This document shows positions 9,928 to 22,925 of a DNA stretch of 64,000 bases, piece after piece. The first letter of the stretch is position 1. Each line of letters starts with the position of its first letter. The stretch is from Gonocerus acuteangulatus. Taxonomy: Eukaryota; Arthropoda; Insecta; Hemiptera; Coreidae. The stretch spans positions 3,979,202-4,043,201 of the forward strand of contig OX328126.1 in assembly GCA_946811695.1 (NCBI GenBank), read 5' to 3'. The position numbers and the translations under genes are program-made. Under the pieces are notes generated by a model. The model did not search any database. It saw nothing but the letters and a program-made list of their open reading frames with translations, and was not told the DNA's origin.

Positions 9928-10640
9928 CTGTTAACACGATAGCGGCCAGAGTTTTTGTTTTTCCCTCACGAAACTTGGTATATAGCATTCAATTAGCAAA
10001 CGATTGAACGAGTTCGTTAACCACCAAAGTCGGTCCACCGGAAGGGGGGGTTTACCCCGAACCCAAAACACTAATTTGACCATGTCAGCCGTAATATTTG
10101 TTATATTTCAACAAAACATGGTATTCGTAGTGGTAATATAGAGAGAAAAGTGAGATATAAAAATGAACTAAATCGGTTCATTACGAGGGGGGGTTTACTC
10201 CGGACCGACAATACCAATTCGCCACTACCAGCCGTGATTTTTGGTATATTTCGACGAAACTCGGTATTCGTAGTGGTAATCTACAGGTACATATGTGTTG
10301 TAAAAATAAACTAAATCGGTTCATTAGGAGGGGGGGTTTACTCCGGACCCACAATACCAATTCGCCACTACCAGCCGTGATTTCTGGTATATTTCGACGA
10401 AACTCGGTATTCGTAGTGGTAATCTACAGGTAAATATGTGTTGTAAAAATAAACTAAATCGGTTCATTAGAAGGGGGGGTTTACTCCGGACCCAAATTCC
10501 TAATATACTCATACCGGTCGTAATTTCTGCTGTATTGAAACGAAACGCGGTATACGTCGTGGGTAACTCGTGAGAAAGAAGTGTTGTAAAAATGAGCTGA
10601 ATCTGTCAATCGGAAAGCGGGGGTTTACTTTGTAATATAT
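9920..10640. repeat. Family B repeat with about 4 tandem units of about 143 bp
   Basis: Starts GTTAACACGATAGCGGCCAG after the (AT)n. Units contain GGTTTACTCCGGACC, ACTACCAGCCGTGATTT, CGAAACTCGGTATTCGTAG and AAACTAAATCGGTTCATTA. The GGTTTACTCC motif recurs about every 143 bp. Related copies lie at 16303-16735 and 33790-34140. Unclassified element, non-coding. Confidence 0.75.
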
Positions 10641-10786
10641 TTCAATAGAAAAGCCCGCCAGAAGTAGGTTCACAAAGCCGCCGCAAGGAGCGCTTTGTAT
10701 CTAGAGGGACTGTATCCTGTTCCTGCGTTAGATCAAAATACGATAATATGAGGTTTTTTGTATTTATTACGTAGTGTAGTAGGTAC

Positions 10787-10975
10787 CATGTGTAAACATA
10801 ACTCTGGAAGCAAATTAATAATTGATCAGTTACTCATTACAAATTTAAAAGAGAACTATTCATGTTTTTATTTTATTTATGTAGGATATTTTAAGCAAAT
10901 TGTTCTGGAAAGCAGTCTACACTACCCAAATTCTGAGGAAAGTGCTTAGTTATGCAGCTCCTGCGTGACGGACAT
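10787..10975. repeat. Dispersed repeat family G, copy 2
   Basis: Near-identical to 657-860 from CCATGTGTAAACATAACTC to CTCCTGCGTGACGGAC. Confidence 0.75.
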
Positions 10976-11070
10976 TTTATTTTTATAATTAATTTTCTTT
11001 GAGCAGTTCACCCTTGCTGCGAAGCTCTTCAAGCAAATTATAATATAATATAATATAAAAATGTTTCACG

Positions 11071-11627
11071 GACACTCCTTTTGGGATGTAGACACTCGGC
11101 TTAGAAAGGTTTTCATGGACACTCCTTTTGGGATGTAGAGACTCGGCTTAGAAAGGTTTTCATGGACACTCCTTTTGGGATGTAGACACTCGGCTTAGAA
11201 AGGTTTTCATGGACACTCCTTTTGGAATGTAGACACTCGGCTTAGAAAGGTTTTCATGGACACTCCTTTTGGGATGTAGAGACTCGGCTTAGAAAGGTTT
11301 TCATGGACACTCCTTTTGGGATGTAGACACTCGTCTTAGAAAGGTTTTCATGGACACTCCTTTTGGGATGTAGACACTCGGCTTAGAAAGGTTTTCATGG
11401 ACACTCCTTTTGGGATGTAGACACTCGGCTTAGAAAGGTTTTCATGGACACTCCTTTTGGGATGTAGACACTCGGCTTAGAAAGGTTTTCATGGACACTC
11501 CTTTTGGGATGTAGACACTCGGCTTAGAAAGGTTTTCATGGACACTCCTTTTGGGATGTAGACACTCGGCTTAGAAAGGTTTTCATGGACACTCCTTTTG
11601 GGATGTAGACACTCGGCTTAGAAAGGT
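11071..11627 (+). repeat. 47-bp minisatellite, about 12 copies
   Basis: The unit contains GACACTCCTTTTGGGATGTA and ACTCGGCTTAGAAAGG. The GACACTCC motif recurs exactly every 47 bp. Copies differ by single substitutions (for example GTAGAGACT versus GTAGACACT). No open frame. Confidence 0.96.
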
Positions 11628-11863
11628 TTTTTTGATATTCAAATTTCAAATTTTTAGTTGGTTTTAAAGAGAGCATGCACACCTAGACAGCACTCGTTGC
11701 TTATAATGCTGGTGTATTATTACTGGATCGTAATAAGATCGTTGCACCTACTTCATGCACCTAACACTGTGCAATACACCATGCGCCTATCTTACAAGCA
11801 ACTTCCTGCAGATCAGGCCTGTCTATGTAATTTACTGTCATTCTCCTGTGATGTAGCAAAGCA

Positions 11864-12025
11864 TTTTAGCGCGGTTCCTCCCTCCCCCATAGGGAGGAAC
11901 CCCGCTTATAAGGTTGATACAATGAAACAATCCGGAAGTGCCGACAAGAAAATTTCGCGTTTCAGAACCCCTAGAGACCGAAAATAATGGTGGCTCAAAT
12001 TTGTATATATATATATATATGTATA

Positions 12026-12084
<59 letters not shown>

Positions 12085-12702
12085 CTGTTCGCTCATTTCT
12101 GGCTTCCCTGATGGTCCGATTTTGATGAAATTTGGTAAAAAAATCTGTCGTCCAATTTGAAAGGTCAAGTTCGTTAACCAGCAAAATCCGCCCACTGGAA
12201 GATGGCGTTTGGGGCGAAATTCGCGCAGAAAAAATCGTAACGCTTACGTTTTTGAGTTCGTAAGCTTGTAAGTACTCTTTTTATAGGCTTCTTGGGCTAG
12301 GAAAACGAATGAAACCATTTTCAAGGCGATAGCTTTAACCGTTTTCGAGAAAATTGGAAAAATAGTTTTTGAATACCGTTTTTGGTTTGGGTACTTAGAA
12401 TCACGGGATTCAGTTGAAACATTATCTGCACGTTCTTCTTTCATTAAAACTAATATGTTGAAAGTTTTGTTACGTTTGGAGTTAAGGAAGGGTTAGAATA
12501 AAATATTTTATTAACAGACATGAAAAGTTTTAGGAACTTCGTATACTTTCATTAATATCTCGAACACGGTTGGGAAATCGTGGTAAGTGGATAGAAACTA
12601 TTTGAAAGCTTACTAAAGTTTCTACAAAAAAGATTCTAAAACTATTTTTGATTAGGTTATGTCAATCGGAGAAATAAGTGCTTAAATCTTCAAATACGTC
12701 TG
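11864..12702 (+). repeat. Family A element, tandem unit 1
   Basis: Begins TTTTAGCGCGGTTCCTCC, then GGAACCCCGCTTATAAGG, AATCCGGAAGTGCCGAC, an (AT)n tract (12004-12078), TTTGTCTGTTCGCTCATTTC, TCCGATTTTGATGAAATTTG and an inner block ending AATAAGTGCTTAAATC. The unit directly following is nearly identical. The 66-aa minus frame at 12244-12444 is conserved only because the duplication is recent. Classification unknown. Confidence 0.8.
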
Positions 12703-12862
12703 TTTTAGCGCGGTTCCTCCCTCCCCCATAGGGAGGAACCCCGCTTATAAGGTTGATACAATGAAACAATCCGGAAGTGCCGACAAGAAAATTTCGCGTT
12801 TCAGAACCCCTAGAGACCGAAAATAATGGTGGCTCAAATTTGTATATATATATATATGTATA

Positions 12863-12927
<65 letters not shown>

Positions 12928-13545
12928 CTGTTCGCTCATTTCTGGCTTCCCTGATGGTCCGATTTTGATGAAATTTGGTAAAAAAATCTGTCGTCCAATT
13001 TGAAAGGTCAAGTTCGTTAACCAGCAAAATCCGCCCACTGGAAGATGGCGTTTGGGGCGAAATTCGCGCAGAAAAAATCGTAACGCTTACGTTTTTGAGT
13101 TCGTAAGCTTGTAAGTACTCTTTTTATAGGCTTCTTGGGCTAGGAAAACGAATGAAACCATTTTCAAGGCGATAGCTTTAACCGTTTTCGAGAAAATTGG
13201 AAAAATAGTTTTTGAATACCGTTTTTGGTTTGGGTACTTAGAATCACGGGATTCAGTTGAAACATTATCTGCACGTTCTTCTTTCATTAAAACTAATATG
13301 TTGAAAGTTTTGTTACGTTTGGAGTTAAGGAAGGGTTAGAATAAAATATTTTATTAACAGACATGAAAAGTTTTAGGAACTTCGTATACTTTCATTAATA
13401 TCTCGAACACGGTTGGGAAATCGTGGTAAGTGGATAGAAACTATTTGAAAGCTTACTAAAGTTTCTACAAAAAAGATTCTAAAACTATTTTTGATTAGGT
13501 TATGTCAATCGGAGAAATAAGTGCTTAAATCTTCAAATACGTCTG
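12703..13545 (+). repeat. Family A element, tandem unit 2
   Basis: Direct duplicate of 11864-12702. The main difference is the (AT)n tract (here about 12842-12922, starting with an extra ATTT). The 66-aa minus frame at 13087-13287 is identical in both units, so the duplication is recent. Confidence 0.85.
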
Positions 13546-15260
13546 TTTTTTTCTTATGAACGGGTTTTTGTCGTTCTTTTTGTAATTTTTGTCTCTTTCC
13601 CTTGGTTTTTTATTGCTTTTTATTTTTGTAATTTCTTATGTTGGGAAAATGTATTTGTATGTAAAACAGGATAGGAAAAATGAGACCAATTTTCTGTTGC
13701 TAGAAATAATGAAAATTTTGGGAACTTCGTATACTTCCATTAATATCTTGAAAACGATTGAAAATCTTGGGAAGCGAAAGGTTACCATTCGAAAGCTTAC
13801 TAAATGGTCTACAAAAAAGGTTTTGAGGAAAGTTTTGAATAAGCGATGTCAATCGGATGAAATAAGTGCTTAAACTTTGAAGTAATTGATTTCGTTTATT
13901 TCATACGGTTCTTTTGGTCTGTTTTTATTCCTATTTTTTCATTTCTTATGGTTGGATAATGTATTTGACAATAAAACAGATTAATTAAAATAAGAAAAAC
14001 AATTCATTGTTAGAAATATATCAGGCTGTACCGTATGAAATGTCAGTTTTGGATTTGCCGATTTCCTTCAAATGTCTTGAAACTGTCGAGGCTCCTAATC
14101 CGAGTTCTTTGGCATATTCCCTATTGTTTGCTATTGCTTATAGTAGTCAAATGTATTTGCCAATAACACAGGATACGGGCGCTAATGACCCAGAAGTAGA
14201 TGCGCCGTAAAAAAGAGAAAAAAAAAAACAGGATACGTAAAATTAGAATATTTTATTTTTGCGGAATCTTGGGATTCTCAGATCCCGTATGAATATCTAT
14301 TAGGCCCTCTTCGTATATTTTCATTAATATCTCAAAAAGGGTTAGGAAATCGTGGAAAAATGTTTTGAAGAAATGTTTGATGGGGTCGTCACATTAGGAG
14401 AAATAAGTGCTTAAAACTTAGTTAGTTAGTTTTGTTTATTTAAACGGATCTATTTGTGTGTTTCCCGCAGTTTTTTCACTGCTCGTCATTTTTGTAATTT
14501 CTTATAGTAGTCAAATGTATTTGTCAGTAAACAGGATACGTATAATTAGAAGCAATATTTTGTTTGTTAGAATTCGGAGATGCCGTACGAATATCTAGAT
14601 ATTACCTGTGGGTTAATATGTTTTTTGAGTTGAAGCTTTAAAGCCTCAACAGGAATATTTGTGTAATCACCCTTCACAGTTAATTTATTAGAATCATGAG
14701 TGACCGTTTTTGTGTTACAACTAACAATCTTTGAAAACGAAGTTTGACTATCCTTGTTATTGTTATTTTCCTTCTGTTTGGCCGAGATTTTCTATTCATG
14801 ATCTAATTCTCCTTGAATTTTTTGACTAGATCAAGAACCTATTTTAAGCACTCTTAAATTCCTTAATTTAATTCAGGAAGTTTATCAAGCTTGATATAAT
14901 CACTTTTGGGTTAATACGGGTGGTGTATACCGAGTCCTTTGTTTGTAAACACAAAGAGCTTTCTGAGTAACGGTAAAGGGCAGTAAAAGTATATGACTAC
15001 CTGGAAGTAGACCCTGCATACAGAGAATTGCAATACGAGACCTCATTCATCTTTCACCAGCTACCGTGTAACACCTTAGATCTGTTTATATTGTTTTACT
15101 CAGTGTGAACAAGTGTTGAAAGTGCCTAAAATTTTATATTTTTATTCCTTGTTATTTTTTAATTGCTTAGAGTTGGATAATGTATTTGAAAATAAAACAG
15201 GTTAAGAAAAATAAGAAATCAATTTAATGTTAGAGATATGGATTTCCAAGATTTAGCTTT
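13546..15260. repeat. Diverged tandem units related to family A
   Basis: The motif AAAACAGGATA(C/G)G followed by an AAAT(A/T)AG-like block recurs at about 13667, 13973, 14226, 14529 and 15197, often about 305-310 bp apart. It is accompanied by CTTCGTATACTT, ATATCT and AATAAGTGCTTAAA. These are decayed repeats of one sequence. Open frames here (for example 13589-13873) are chance. Confidence 0.6.
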
Positions 15261-15558
15261 TCAACTGCCTAGCGTCCTTCCTAGGGAGGGTTGTTTGTCT
15301 TTGAATTTGGTACTTAGAATTATGAGATACAGTTGAAACATTTTCTGCGTGTTCGAATTTCATCAACACTAATATGTTGAAATTTTTGTTACGTTTAGGG
15401 TAAAGGAAGAGTTAGAATAAAATATTTTATTAACAGACAAAAAAAGTGTTGGTAACTTTGTATACTTTCGTTAGTATCTCGAAAACCGTTGACAATCTTG
15501 TGAAGCGGAAGATTACCATTCGAAGGCTTACTAAATGCTCTACAAAAAAGGTTCTGTA

Positions 15559-15811
15559 CATGGACGTATATAAAAACAATTTCGGGGGGGGGGCTGAGAC
15601 CATTTCCAGGGTATGGAATACTAAATATTTAGAGCTTGGAATAGTTTTAGGCAACTAAAACGCTATTACACGTAAAATAAAATATGTTTTATGAACTAAG
15701 TGATCTTATTTAATTTATTTTTAAGGGTTTTACGAGAAGTTTTCATCATTAATTCAAAATTTCGGGACGGGGCTGCAGCCCCCTCAGCCCCCCCCCTCAT
15801 ATACGCCCATG
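15559..15811. mobile_element. hAT-type MITE (CATGGGCG family), copy 3
   Basis: Ends are CATGGACGTATATA and TATACGCCCATG. The flanks GTTCTGTA (15551-15558) and CTTCTGTA (15812-15819) form an 8-bp duplication with one difference. The interior carries TTCGGGGGGGGGGCTGAGAC and GGGGCTGCAGCCCCC. Orientation is opposite to copy 2. Confidence 0.82.
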
Positions 15812-16236
15812 CTTCTGTACCCTCTAGAAAGGCTTTATTAGGCATATTTTGTATTGATTTATAGAGCTTTGCTTTAGAATGAGAGCCGGATTGTGTAATT
15901 TCCGCATCTGTGTAAAAGTTAGTTACTGTCGGTGTCCCTGACGCCTTAATATCACTTTTATTCGAGATATTCGAGAGGATTTTGACAATTTTCACGAGAT
16001 ATATAAAAAAAAATAAGTTTATTTCTTTTCTAAGCTTATCAAATGTCACTAGGGACATGAACGGAACCGCGCTAAGATGCTGCAGTTCCTGCGAGTCGGA
16101 CTTTTAATTTGTTCTATATCGCTTTTAGCACTTTCAAAGTAGCTATTGAGGTTGCACTCATGACGGAATTTTTGAAAAATTGCTTCGAAACTTTATCGAT
16201 CCTACCTAGTAGGCAACGAAAATGACCCCAGTTAAA

Positions 16237-16237
<1 letters not shown>

Positions 16238-16302
<65 letters not shown>
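16238..16302. repeat. (AT)n microsatellite
   Basis: AT tract preceding a family B copy. Confidence 0.95.
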
Positions 16303-16307
<5 letters not shown>

Positions 16308-16735
16308 TATATGTGTCCGTTAACACGATACCGACCAGAGTTTTTGTTTCTTCCCCACGAAACTTGGTATGCAGTATTTCCCAATCAAACGATTGAACGA
16401 GTTCGTTTACCAACAAAATCAGTCCATTCGGAGAGGGGGTTTACTCCGGAGCCAAAGTAGTTATTTGCCAATACCAGTCGTATTTTTTGTTATATTTCAA
16501 CGAAACTCGGTATTCGTTCTGTTCAACTAAAGAGAGAAATTTGTTGTAAAAATAAACTAAATCGCTTCATTAGGAGGGGGGTTTACTCCGGACCCAAATT
16601 ACTAATTTGCTCATTTCTGCTGTATTGTAACGAAACGCGGTATACGTCCTGGGTATCTAATAAGGAAGAAGTGTTGTAAAAATGAACTAAATCGGTCTAT
16701 CGGAAGGGGGGGGGGGGATTTACATTGTACTATGT
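16303..16735. repeat. Family B repeat, copy 2
   Basis: Shares GTTAACACGATA, CGAAACTTGGTAT, GGTTTACTCCGGA and TAAACTAAATCG with 9920-10640 but has fewer tandem units. Ends near a G-run at about 16700-16710. Confidence 0.7.
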
Positions 16736-16741
16736 TTGGAT

Positions 16742-16890
16742 TGAATTGAAACAGGTGTTATTTATTTTATTTATCTATATAGGTTATTTTAAGCAAATTA
16801 TTCAGGAATGCAATACCCAAATCTGAGGAAAGTCTGAAACTACCCAATTCTGAGGAAAGTGCTTAGTTTTGCAGCTCCTGCGTGATGGAC
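16742..16890. repeat. Dispersed repeat family G, partial copy
   Basis: Contains TTAAGCAAATTATTCAGGAA and GCAGCTCCTGCGTGATGG. The CCCAAATTCTGAGGAAAGT segment is locally duplicated. Confidence 0.65.
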
Positions 16891-16967
16891 TTTTATTTGA
16901 TCACGCAATCTCAAGATTCTACAAATTATTTCCTTAATTTATTTTCGCTGAAGCAGGCCATTCCCGT

Positions 16968-17735
16968 TCCGATTTGCAGTACGACTTAGTAGGACTACCA
17001 GTTGGATAGTAGACTCCACTCAGGCTCCGACTTGCTATCCAACTAGCGATCCAACTTTAGTCCTAGTCTGTTTTCAGGACTGTGTACGTTGCTCACGAGC
17101 CGAAGTATGTATCGAGTGGAGGCCCAAGTTGCTCGATGGTCAAGCACTGACTGAGTTAAGTTGGACGACTTAGTAGGACTACCAGTTGGATAGTCGACTC
17201 CACTCACGCTCCGACTTGCTATCCAACTAGCGATCCAACTTTAGTCCTAGTCTGTTTTCAGGACTGTGTACGTTGCTCACGATCCGAAATATGTATCGAG
17301 TGGAGACCGAAGTTGCTCGAAGGTCAAGCACTGACTGAGTTAAGTTGGACGACTTAGTAGGACTACTAGTTGGATAGTCGACTCCACTCACGCTCCAACT
17401 TGCTATCCAACGAGCGATCCAACTTTAGTCCTAGTCTGTTTACAGGACTGTGTACGTTGCTCACGATCCGAAATATGTATCGAGTGCAGACCGAAGTTGC
17501 CCGAAGGTCAAGCACAGGCTGAGCTAAGTTGGATGACTTTTTGGTCCGACTCCCTCAATAACACTTCAACTCCGTCGCAAGTCGAATGTCGGACCTTCGA
17601 TTCGTCCCTCTAAATGTTCCGACTCGTCCAACTAGACTTCCAGCGATCTAACAAGCCCATTTACGAGGCGACTTGTGGAGAGCGACCTCGGAAGTTGGAC
17701 CACAAGTCGTACTGAAAATCGGAACGTGACTGGCC
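16968..17735. mobile_element. TIR element with an internal 184-bp triplication
   Basis: The ends AGGCCATTCCCGTTCCGATT and AATCGGAACGTGACTGGCCT are inverted repeats that continue toward AGTACGAC/GTCGTACT. Inside, ACGACTTAGTAGGACTA starts units at about 16979, 17164 and 17348, a period of about 184-185 bp. Each unit contains TTGGATAG, CTATCCAAC, AGTCCTAGTCTGTTTTCAGG and GTATCGAGTGGAG, so units can form hairpins. A copy in the opposite orientation with one unit is at 34380-34745. Confidence 0.78.
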
Positions 17736-17737
17736 TA

Positions 17738-17976
17738 CATGGGCGTATGTAAGGGGGGGGGGCTGCAGCCCCTCCCGAAATTTTAATTTGATCGGTAAAA
17801 ATGTCGGATCCCCTTAAAAATAAATTAAATAAGATCATTTAGTTCATAAAAAATATTCTATTTTGGGTGTAACAACGTTTAAGTTGGCTAAAACTCTTCC
17901 AAGATCTAAATTGTTAGTATTCCATACACCGGAAATGGTCTCAGCCCCCCCCCGAAATTATTTTCTATATACGCCC
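17738..17976. mobile_element. hAT-type MITE (CATGGGCG family), copy 4, right end lost
   Basis: The left end is CATGGGCGTATGTAAGGGG. The interior matches copy 2 (GCCCCTCCCGAAATTTTAAT, CGGAAATGGTCTCAGCCCCC). The right end stops at TATATACGCCC and lacks the terminal ATG. Confidence 0.78.
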
Positions 17977-18235
17977 TGCTTAACAAGCATTCATTTAATT
18001 TTGTATGTGAGTCACGCAGGAAAAGCATAACTAAGCACCGCAGACTGTAGATAGTGTACCCAGCATTCCTGAATAGTTGAATGGCTGTGATTTTTTTTTT
18101 TTCAAAATTGGTTTTTCGGAGGAAAAACGTTGGTCTTGTTTTGCGGAATGAAAATGCGAAACTGTTTAGTGCTTCAAGCATTCGCTTGATACTGGTTTGT
18201 TTAGTTGAAGTGCGCATGTGGCGTGTCCAGATTAT

Positions 18236-18402
18236 GAAGTATCGTAAAATGGGGGGAAGTGCATTAGTGTAATGAAATTGGTACCAAACCTACACTGCTT
18301 ATGTTCGCACTCATTACGCAAAGTTCGATCCTCCGGTGACAGATAAACTAAAATATCCTATCAGTATAGGGTTTTGCCAATTTCATAACACATTTTACGG
18401 TA
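18236..18402. mobile_element. Short MITE sharing ends with the satellite-bearing unit
   Basis: Left end TATCGTAAAATGGGGGGAAG then AATGAAATTGGTACC. Right end GCCAATTTCATAACACATTT then TACGGTAAC. These match, in inverted orientation, the termini at about 18857 and 22946 and the repeats at 55634-55830. About 165 bp, non-coding. Confidence 0.55.
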
Positions 18403-18904
18403 ACGTTGGATGTGTATCACCAAGTCCTTATCCTTTAAGTTAGGTTTTCACGGTGCAATAATACGAAAGCGTGCTCGCTTTTAATCTCGCATTCGTGGTT
18501 CTTGCCTCAGCAAAATCCAAGTAGGGATGAAGCGTGATATCACATTTTTTTCCATTTCATTGTTTTTCATACTTTCTTGCAATAAAGAGAAAAAAAATTG
18601 GTTTTAATTTTGAAATGTATTAAAGGAAGACCAAAAAAACTTAACAATTAAAAAGGGACCAATCCAACTTGTTCAAAAGATTATCTTGAGGTCATCATTG
18701 CGTTCAATCGGAATCGAGACTTCACTCGGAAAATCGTATTTTTTGCTCATTTGAAAATGTTGTCTTCTCATAAACAGTCTTGGATATAATTTTTGATTAG
18801 TTAGGGAAGAATTTTAGCCATTGAACAAAAATAAGTTACAAGGCACCATAAATCATTACCGTAAAATGCGATCACATTAGTACAATGTGCTGAAATTGAA
18901 ATGA

Positions 18905-19460
18905 AACGAAAAGTTTTATTCTTATTCCGGGACATAAGTCCCATAGGAATAATTTTGAAATTACAAAATAATAATGAATTTAATATAAACTTATAAATAC
19001 TACCAGTATATAGTGTACAGCTTCAATATAGACTAGGGATTGGGTAAAACTTGCAGGGATAGAAGGTGGTGGAAGAGTCGGGATTAAAAGGTTTCTAGGT
19101 TGGTAGAATGGCGGACAGACAGAGGTAAGGAATTCAATAGCGAGGTGGCACAAGTGACGAATGATTTTTCTAATAATGCAGTACGGTGGGAAGGAATATA
19201 AAGATCGGAAGGACGAGATCGGGTGTTACGGGAGTGAACGGAGGATTTAAATTTAAGGAGTTGAAGGATATAAGAAGGTATTCGAGATTGAATTACTTGG
19301 TAAAGGACTGAGCCGAGGAAGTACTGTCGACGATAAAGAGGGAATAGCCAATTTAGCTGCTGGTAGAAATGTGGGAGTCTCTGGGGATCCCGAGGATAAA
19401 ACTAATGAAACAGTTCATCAGGCGTTTAAAGACAGTATTAAGCCAGACTCCAGAGGGAGT
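18905..19460 (-). pseudogene. Non-LTR retrotransposon remnant (end of reverse transcriptase)
   Basis: Minus-strand translation with several stops and shifts gives NCFISFILGIPRDSHIS, then an FNLEYLLISFNSL-like block and a terminal LPLSVRHSTNLETFK-like block. This order (conserved N-x-C-x-R-F-I-x-G-I, a helical block, then an S-x-x-x-FK end) is characteristic of the region after the catalytic core in several LINE clades. A poly(A)-like 3' end (plus-strand GTTTTATTC) lies near 18912. No catalytic motifs remain. Confidence 0.5.
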
Positions 19461-19689
19461 ACATGTTGACGAAAGTACTATCTAGCTGGAAACGCCCCTG
19501 GAGAGGTGCGAAAATATGCAGGAAACATGTCGGGCGTAGTAAATAAAGTAGTATGAAGACAAGAAGACTGCTTTAACGACCCCAAGCCTCCTAAGATCAC
19601 AAATAATAGACGTATATACTTCTCTGTTCACAATCTTTGGGCAAATTTCAACCCTTTGGTATGAGTTAAATGAAAATATCCTAGGAGTA

Positions 19690-22600
19690 TAGGTTACTAC
19701 AGATTTCACCACACTCTACTAATATCCTAGGAGTATAGGTACTACAGATTTCACCACACTCTACTAATATCCTAGGAGTATAGGTACTACAGATTTCACC
19801 ACACTCTACTAATATCCTAGGAGTATAGGTACTACAGATTTCACCACACTCTACTAATATCCTAGGAGTATAGGTTACTACAGATTTCACCACACTCTAC
19901 TAATATCCTAGGAGTATAGGTTACTACAGATTTCACCACACTCTACTAATATCCTAGGAGTATAGGTTACTACAGATTTCACCACACTCTACTAATATCC
20001 TAGGAGTATAGGTACTACAGATTTCACCACACTCTACTAATATCCTAGGAGTATAGGTACTACAGATTTCACCACACTCTACTAATATCCTAGGAGTATA
20101 GGTTACTACAGATTTCACCACACTCTACTAATATCCTAGGAGTATAGGTTACTACAGATTTCACCACACTCTACTAATATCCTAGGAGTATAGGTACTAC
20201 AGATTTCACCACACTCTACTAATATCCTAGGAGTATAGGTACTACAGATTTCACCACACTCTACTAATATCCTAGGAGTATAGGTACTACAGATTTCACC
20301 ACACTCTACTAATATCCTAGCAGTATAGGTTACTACAGATTTCACCACACTCTACTAATATCCTAGGAGTATAGGTTACTACAGATTTCACCACACTCTA
20401 CTAATATCCTAGGAGTATAGGTACTACAGATTTCACCACACTCTACTAATATCCTAGGAGTATAGGTACTACAGATTTCACCACACTCTACTAATATCCT
20501 AGCAGTATAGGTTACTACAGATTTCACCACACTCTACTAATATCCTAGGAGTATAGGTTACTACAGATTTCACCACACTCTACTAATATCCTAGGAGTAT
20601 AGGTTACTACAGATTTCACCACACTCTACTAATATCCTAGGAGTATAGGTTACTACAGATTTCACCACACTCTACTAATATCCTAGGAGTATAGGTTACT
20701 ACAGATTTCACCACACTCTACTAATATCCTAGGAGTATAGGTACTACAGATTTCACCACACTCTACTAATATCCTAGGAGTATAGGTTACTACAGATTTC
20801 ACCACACTCTACTAATGTCCTAGGAGTATAGGTTACTAAAGATTTCACCACACTCTACTAATATCCTAGGAGTATAGGTTACTACAGATTTCACCACACT
20901 CTACTAATATCCTAGAAGTATAGGTTACTACAGATTTCACCACACTCTACTAATATCCTAGGAGTATAGGTACTACAGATTTCACCACACTCTACTAATA
21001 TCCTAGGAGTATAGGTTACTACAGATTTCACCACACTCTACTAATATCCTAGGAGTATAGGTACTACAGATTTCACCACACTCTACTAATATCCTAGAAG
21101 TATAGGTTACTACAGATTTCACCACACTCTACTAATATCCTAGGAGTATAGGTACTACAGATTTCACCACACTCTACTAATATCCTAGGAGTATAGGTTA
21201 CTACAGATTTCACCACACTCTACTAATATCCTAGGAGTATAGGTACTACAGATTTCACCACACTCTACTAATATCCTAGGAGTATAGGTTACTACAGATT
21301 TCACCACACTCTACTAATATCCTAGGAGTATAGGTTACTACAGATTTCACCACACTCTACCAATATCCTAGGAGTATAGGTTACTACTGATTTCACCACA
21401 CTCTACTAATATCCTAGGAGTATAGGTTACTACAGATTTCACCACACTCTACCAATATCCTAGGAGTATAGGTTACTACCGATTTCACCACACTCTACTA
21501 ATATCCTAGGAGTATAGGTTACTACCGATTTCACCACACTCTACTAATATCCTAGGAGTATAGGTTACTACAGATTTCACCACACTCTACTAATATCCTA
21601 GGAGTATAGGTTACTACCGATTTCACCACACTCTACTAATATCCTAGGAGTATAGGTTACTACAGATTTCACCACACTCTACTAATATCCTAGGAGTATA
21701 GGTTACTACCGATTTCACCACACTCTACTAATATCCTAGGAGTGTAGGTTACTACAGATTTCACCACACTCTACTAATATCCTAGGAGTATAGGTTACTA
21801 CAGATTTCACCACACTCTACTAATATCCTAGGAGTATAGGTTACTACAGATTTCACCACACTCTACTAATATCCTAGGAGTGTAGGTTACTACAGATTTC
21901 ACCACACTCTACTAATATCCTAGGAGTATAGGTACTACAGATTTCACCACACTCTACTAATATCCTAGGAGTGTAGGTTACTACAGATTTCACCACACTC
22001 TACTAATATCCTAGGAGTATAGGTTACTACCGATTTCACCACACTCTACTAATATCCTAGGAGTGTAGGTTACTACAGATTTCACCACACTCTACTAATA
22101 TCCTAGGAGTATAGGTTACTACAGATTTCACCACACTCTACTAATATCCTAGGAGTATAGGTTACTACAGATTTCACCACACTCTACTAATATCCTAGGA
22201 GTATAGGTTACTACAGATTTCACCACACTCTACTAATAACCTAGGAGTATAGGTACTACAGATTTCACCACACTCTACTAATATCCTAGGAGTATAGGTT
22301 ACTACAGATTTCACCACACTCTACTAATATCCTAGGAGTATAGGTACTACAGATTTCACCACACTCTACTAATATCCTAGGAGTATAGGTACTACAGATT
22401 TCACCACACTCTACTAATATCCTAGGAGTATAGGTTACTACAGATTTCACCACACTCTACTAATATCCTAGGAGTATAGGTTACTACAGATTTCACCACA
22501 CTCTACTAATATCCTAGGAGTATAGGTTACTACCGATTTCACCACACTCTACTAATATCCTAGGAGTATAGGTTACTACAGATTTCACCACACTCTACTA

Positions 22601-22925
22601 ATATCCTAGGAGTATAGGTTACTACAGATTTCACCACACTCTACTAATATCCTAGGAGTATAGGTTACTACCGATTTCACCACACTCTACTAATATCCTA
22701 GGAGTATAGGTTACTACAGATTTCACCACACTCTACTAATATCCTAGGAGTATAGGTTACTACAGATTTCACCACACTCTACTAATATCCTAGGAGTATA
22801 GGTTACTACAGATTTCACCACACTCTACTAATATCCTAGGAGTATAGGTTACTACAGATTTCACCACACTCTACTAATATCCTAGGAGTATAGGTTACTA
22901 CAGATTTCACTACACTCTACTAATG
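19690..22925. repeat. 46-bp satellite, about 70 copies
   Basis: The monomer joins CTACTAATATCCTAGGAGTA, TAGGTTACTACAGATTTCAC and CACACT. Two length variants alternate irregularly (GGTTACTAC, 46 bp, and GGTACTAC, 45 bp). Point variants cluster: CCGATTTC mainly in 21460-22690, AGTGTAGG at about 21740-22080, CTAGCAG at 20310-20520. Clustering indicates local amplification rather than uniform homogenisation. Open frames in it are by-products. Confidence 0.97.

Noticed and set aside
19690..22925. CRISPR-like array
   Set aside because: Units are contiguous head-to-tail copies with no unique spacers, and the sequence is clearly eukaryotic. The 68-bp, 47-bp and 183-bp arrays are rejected for the same reason.
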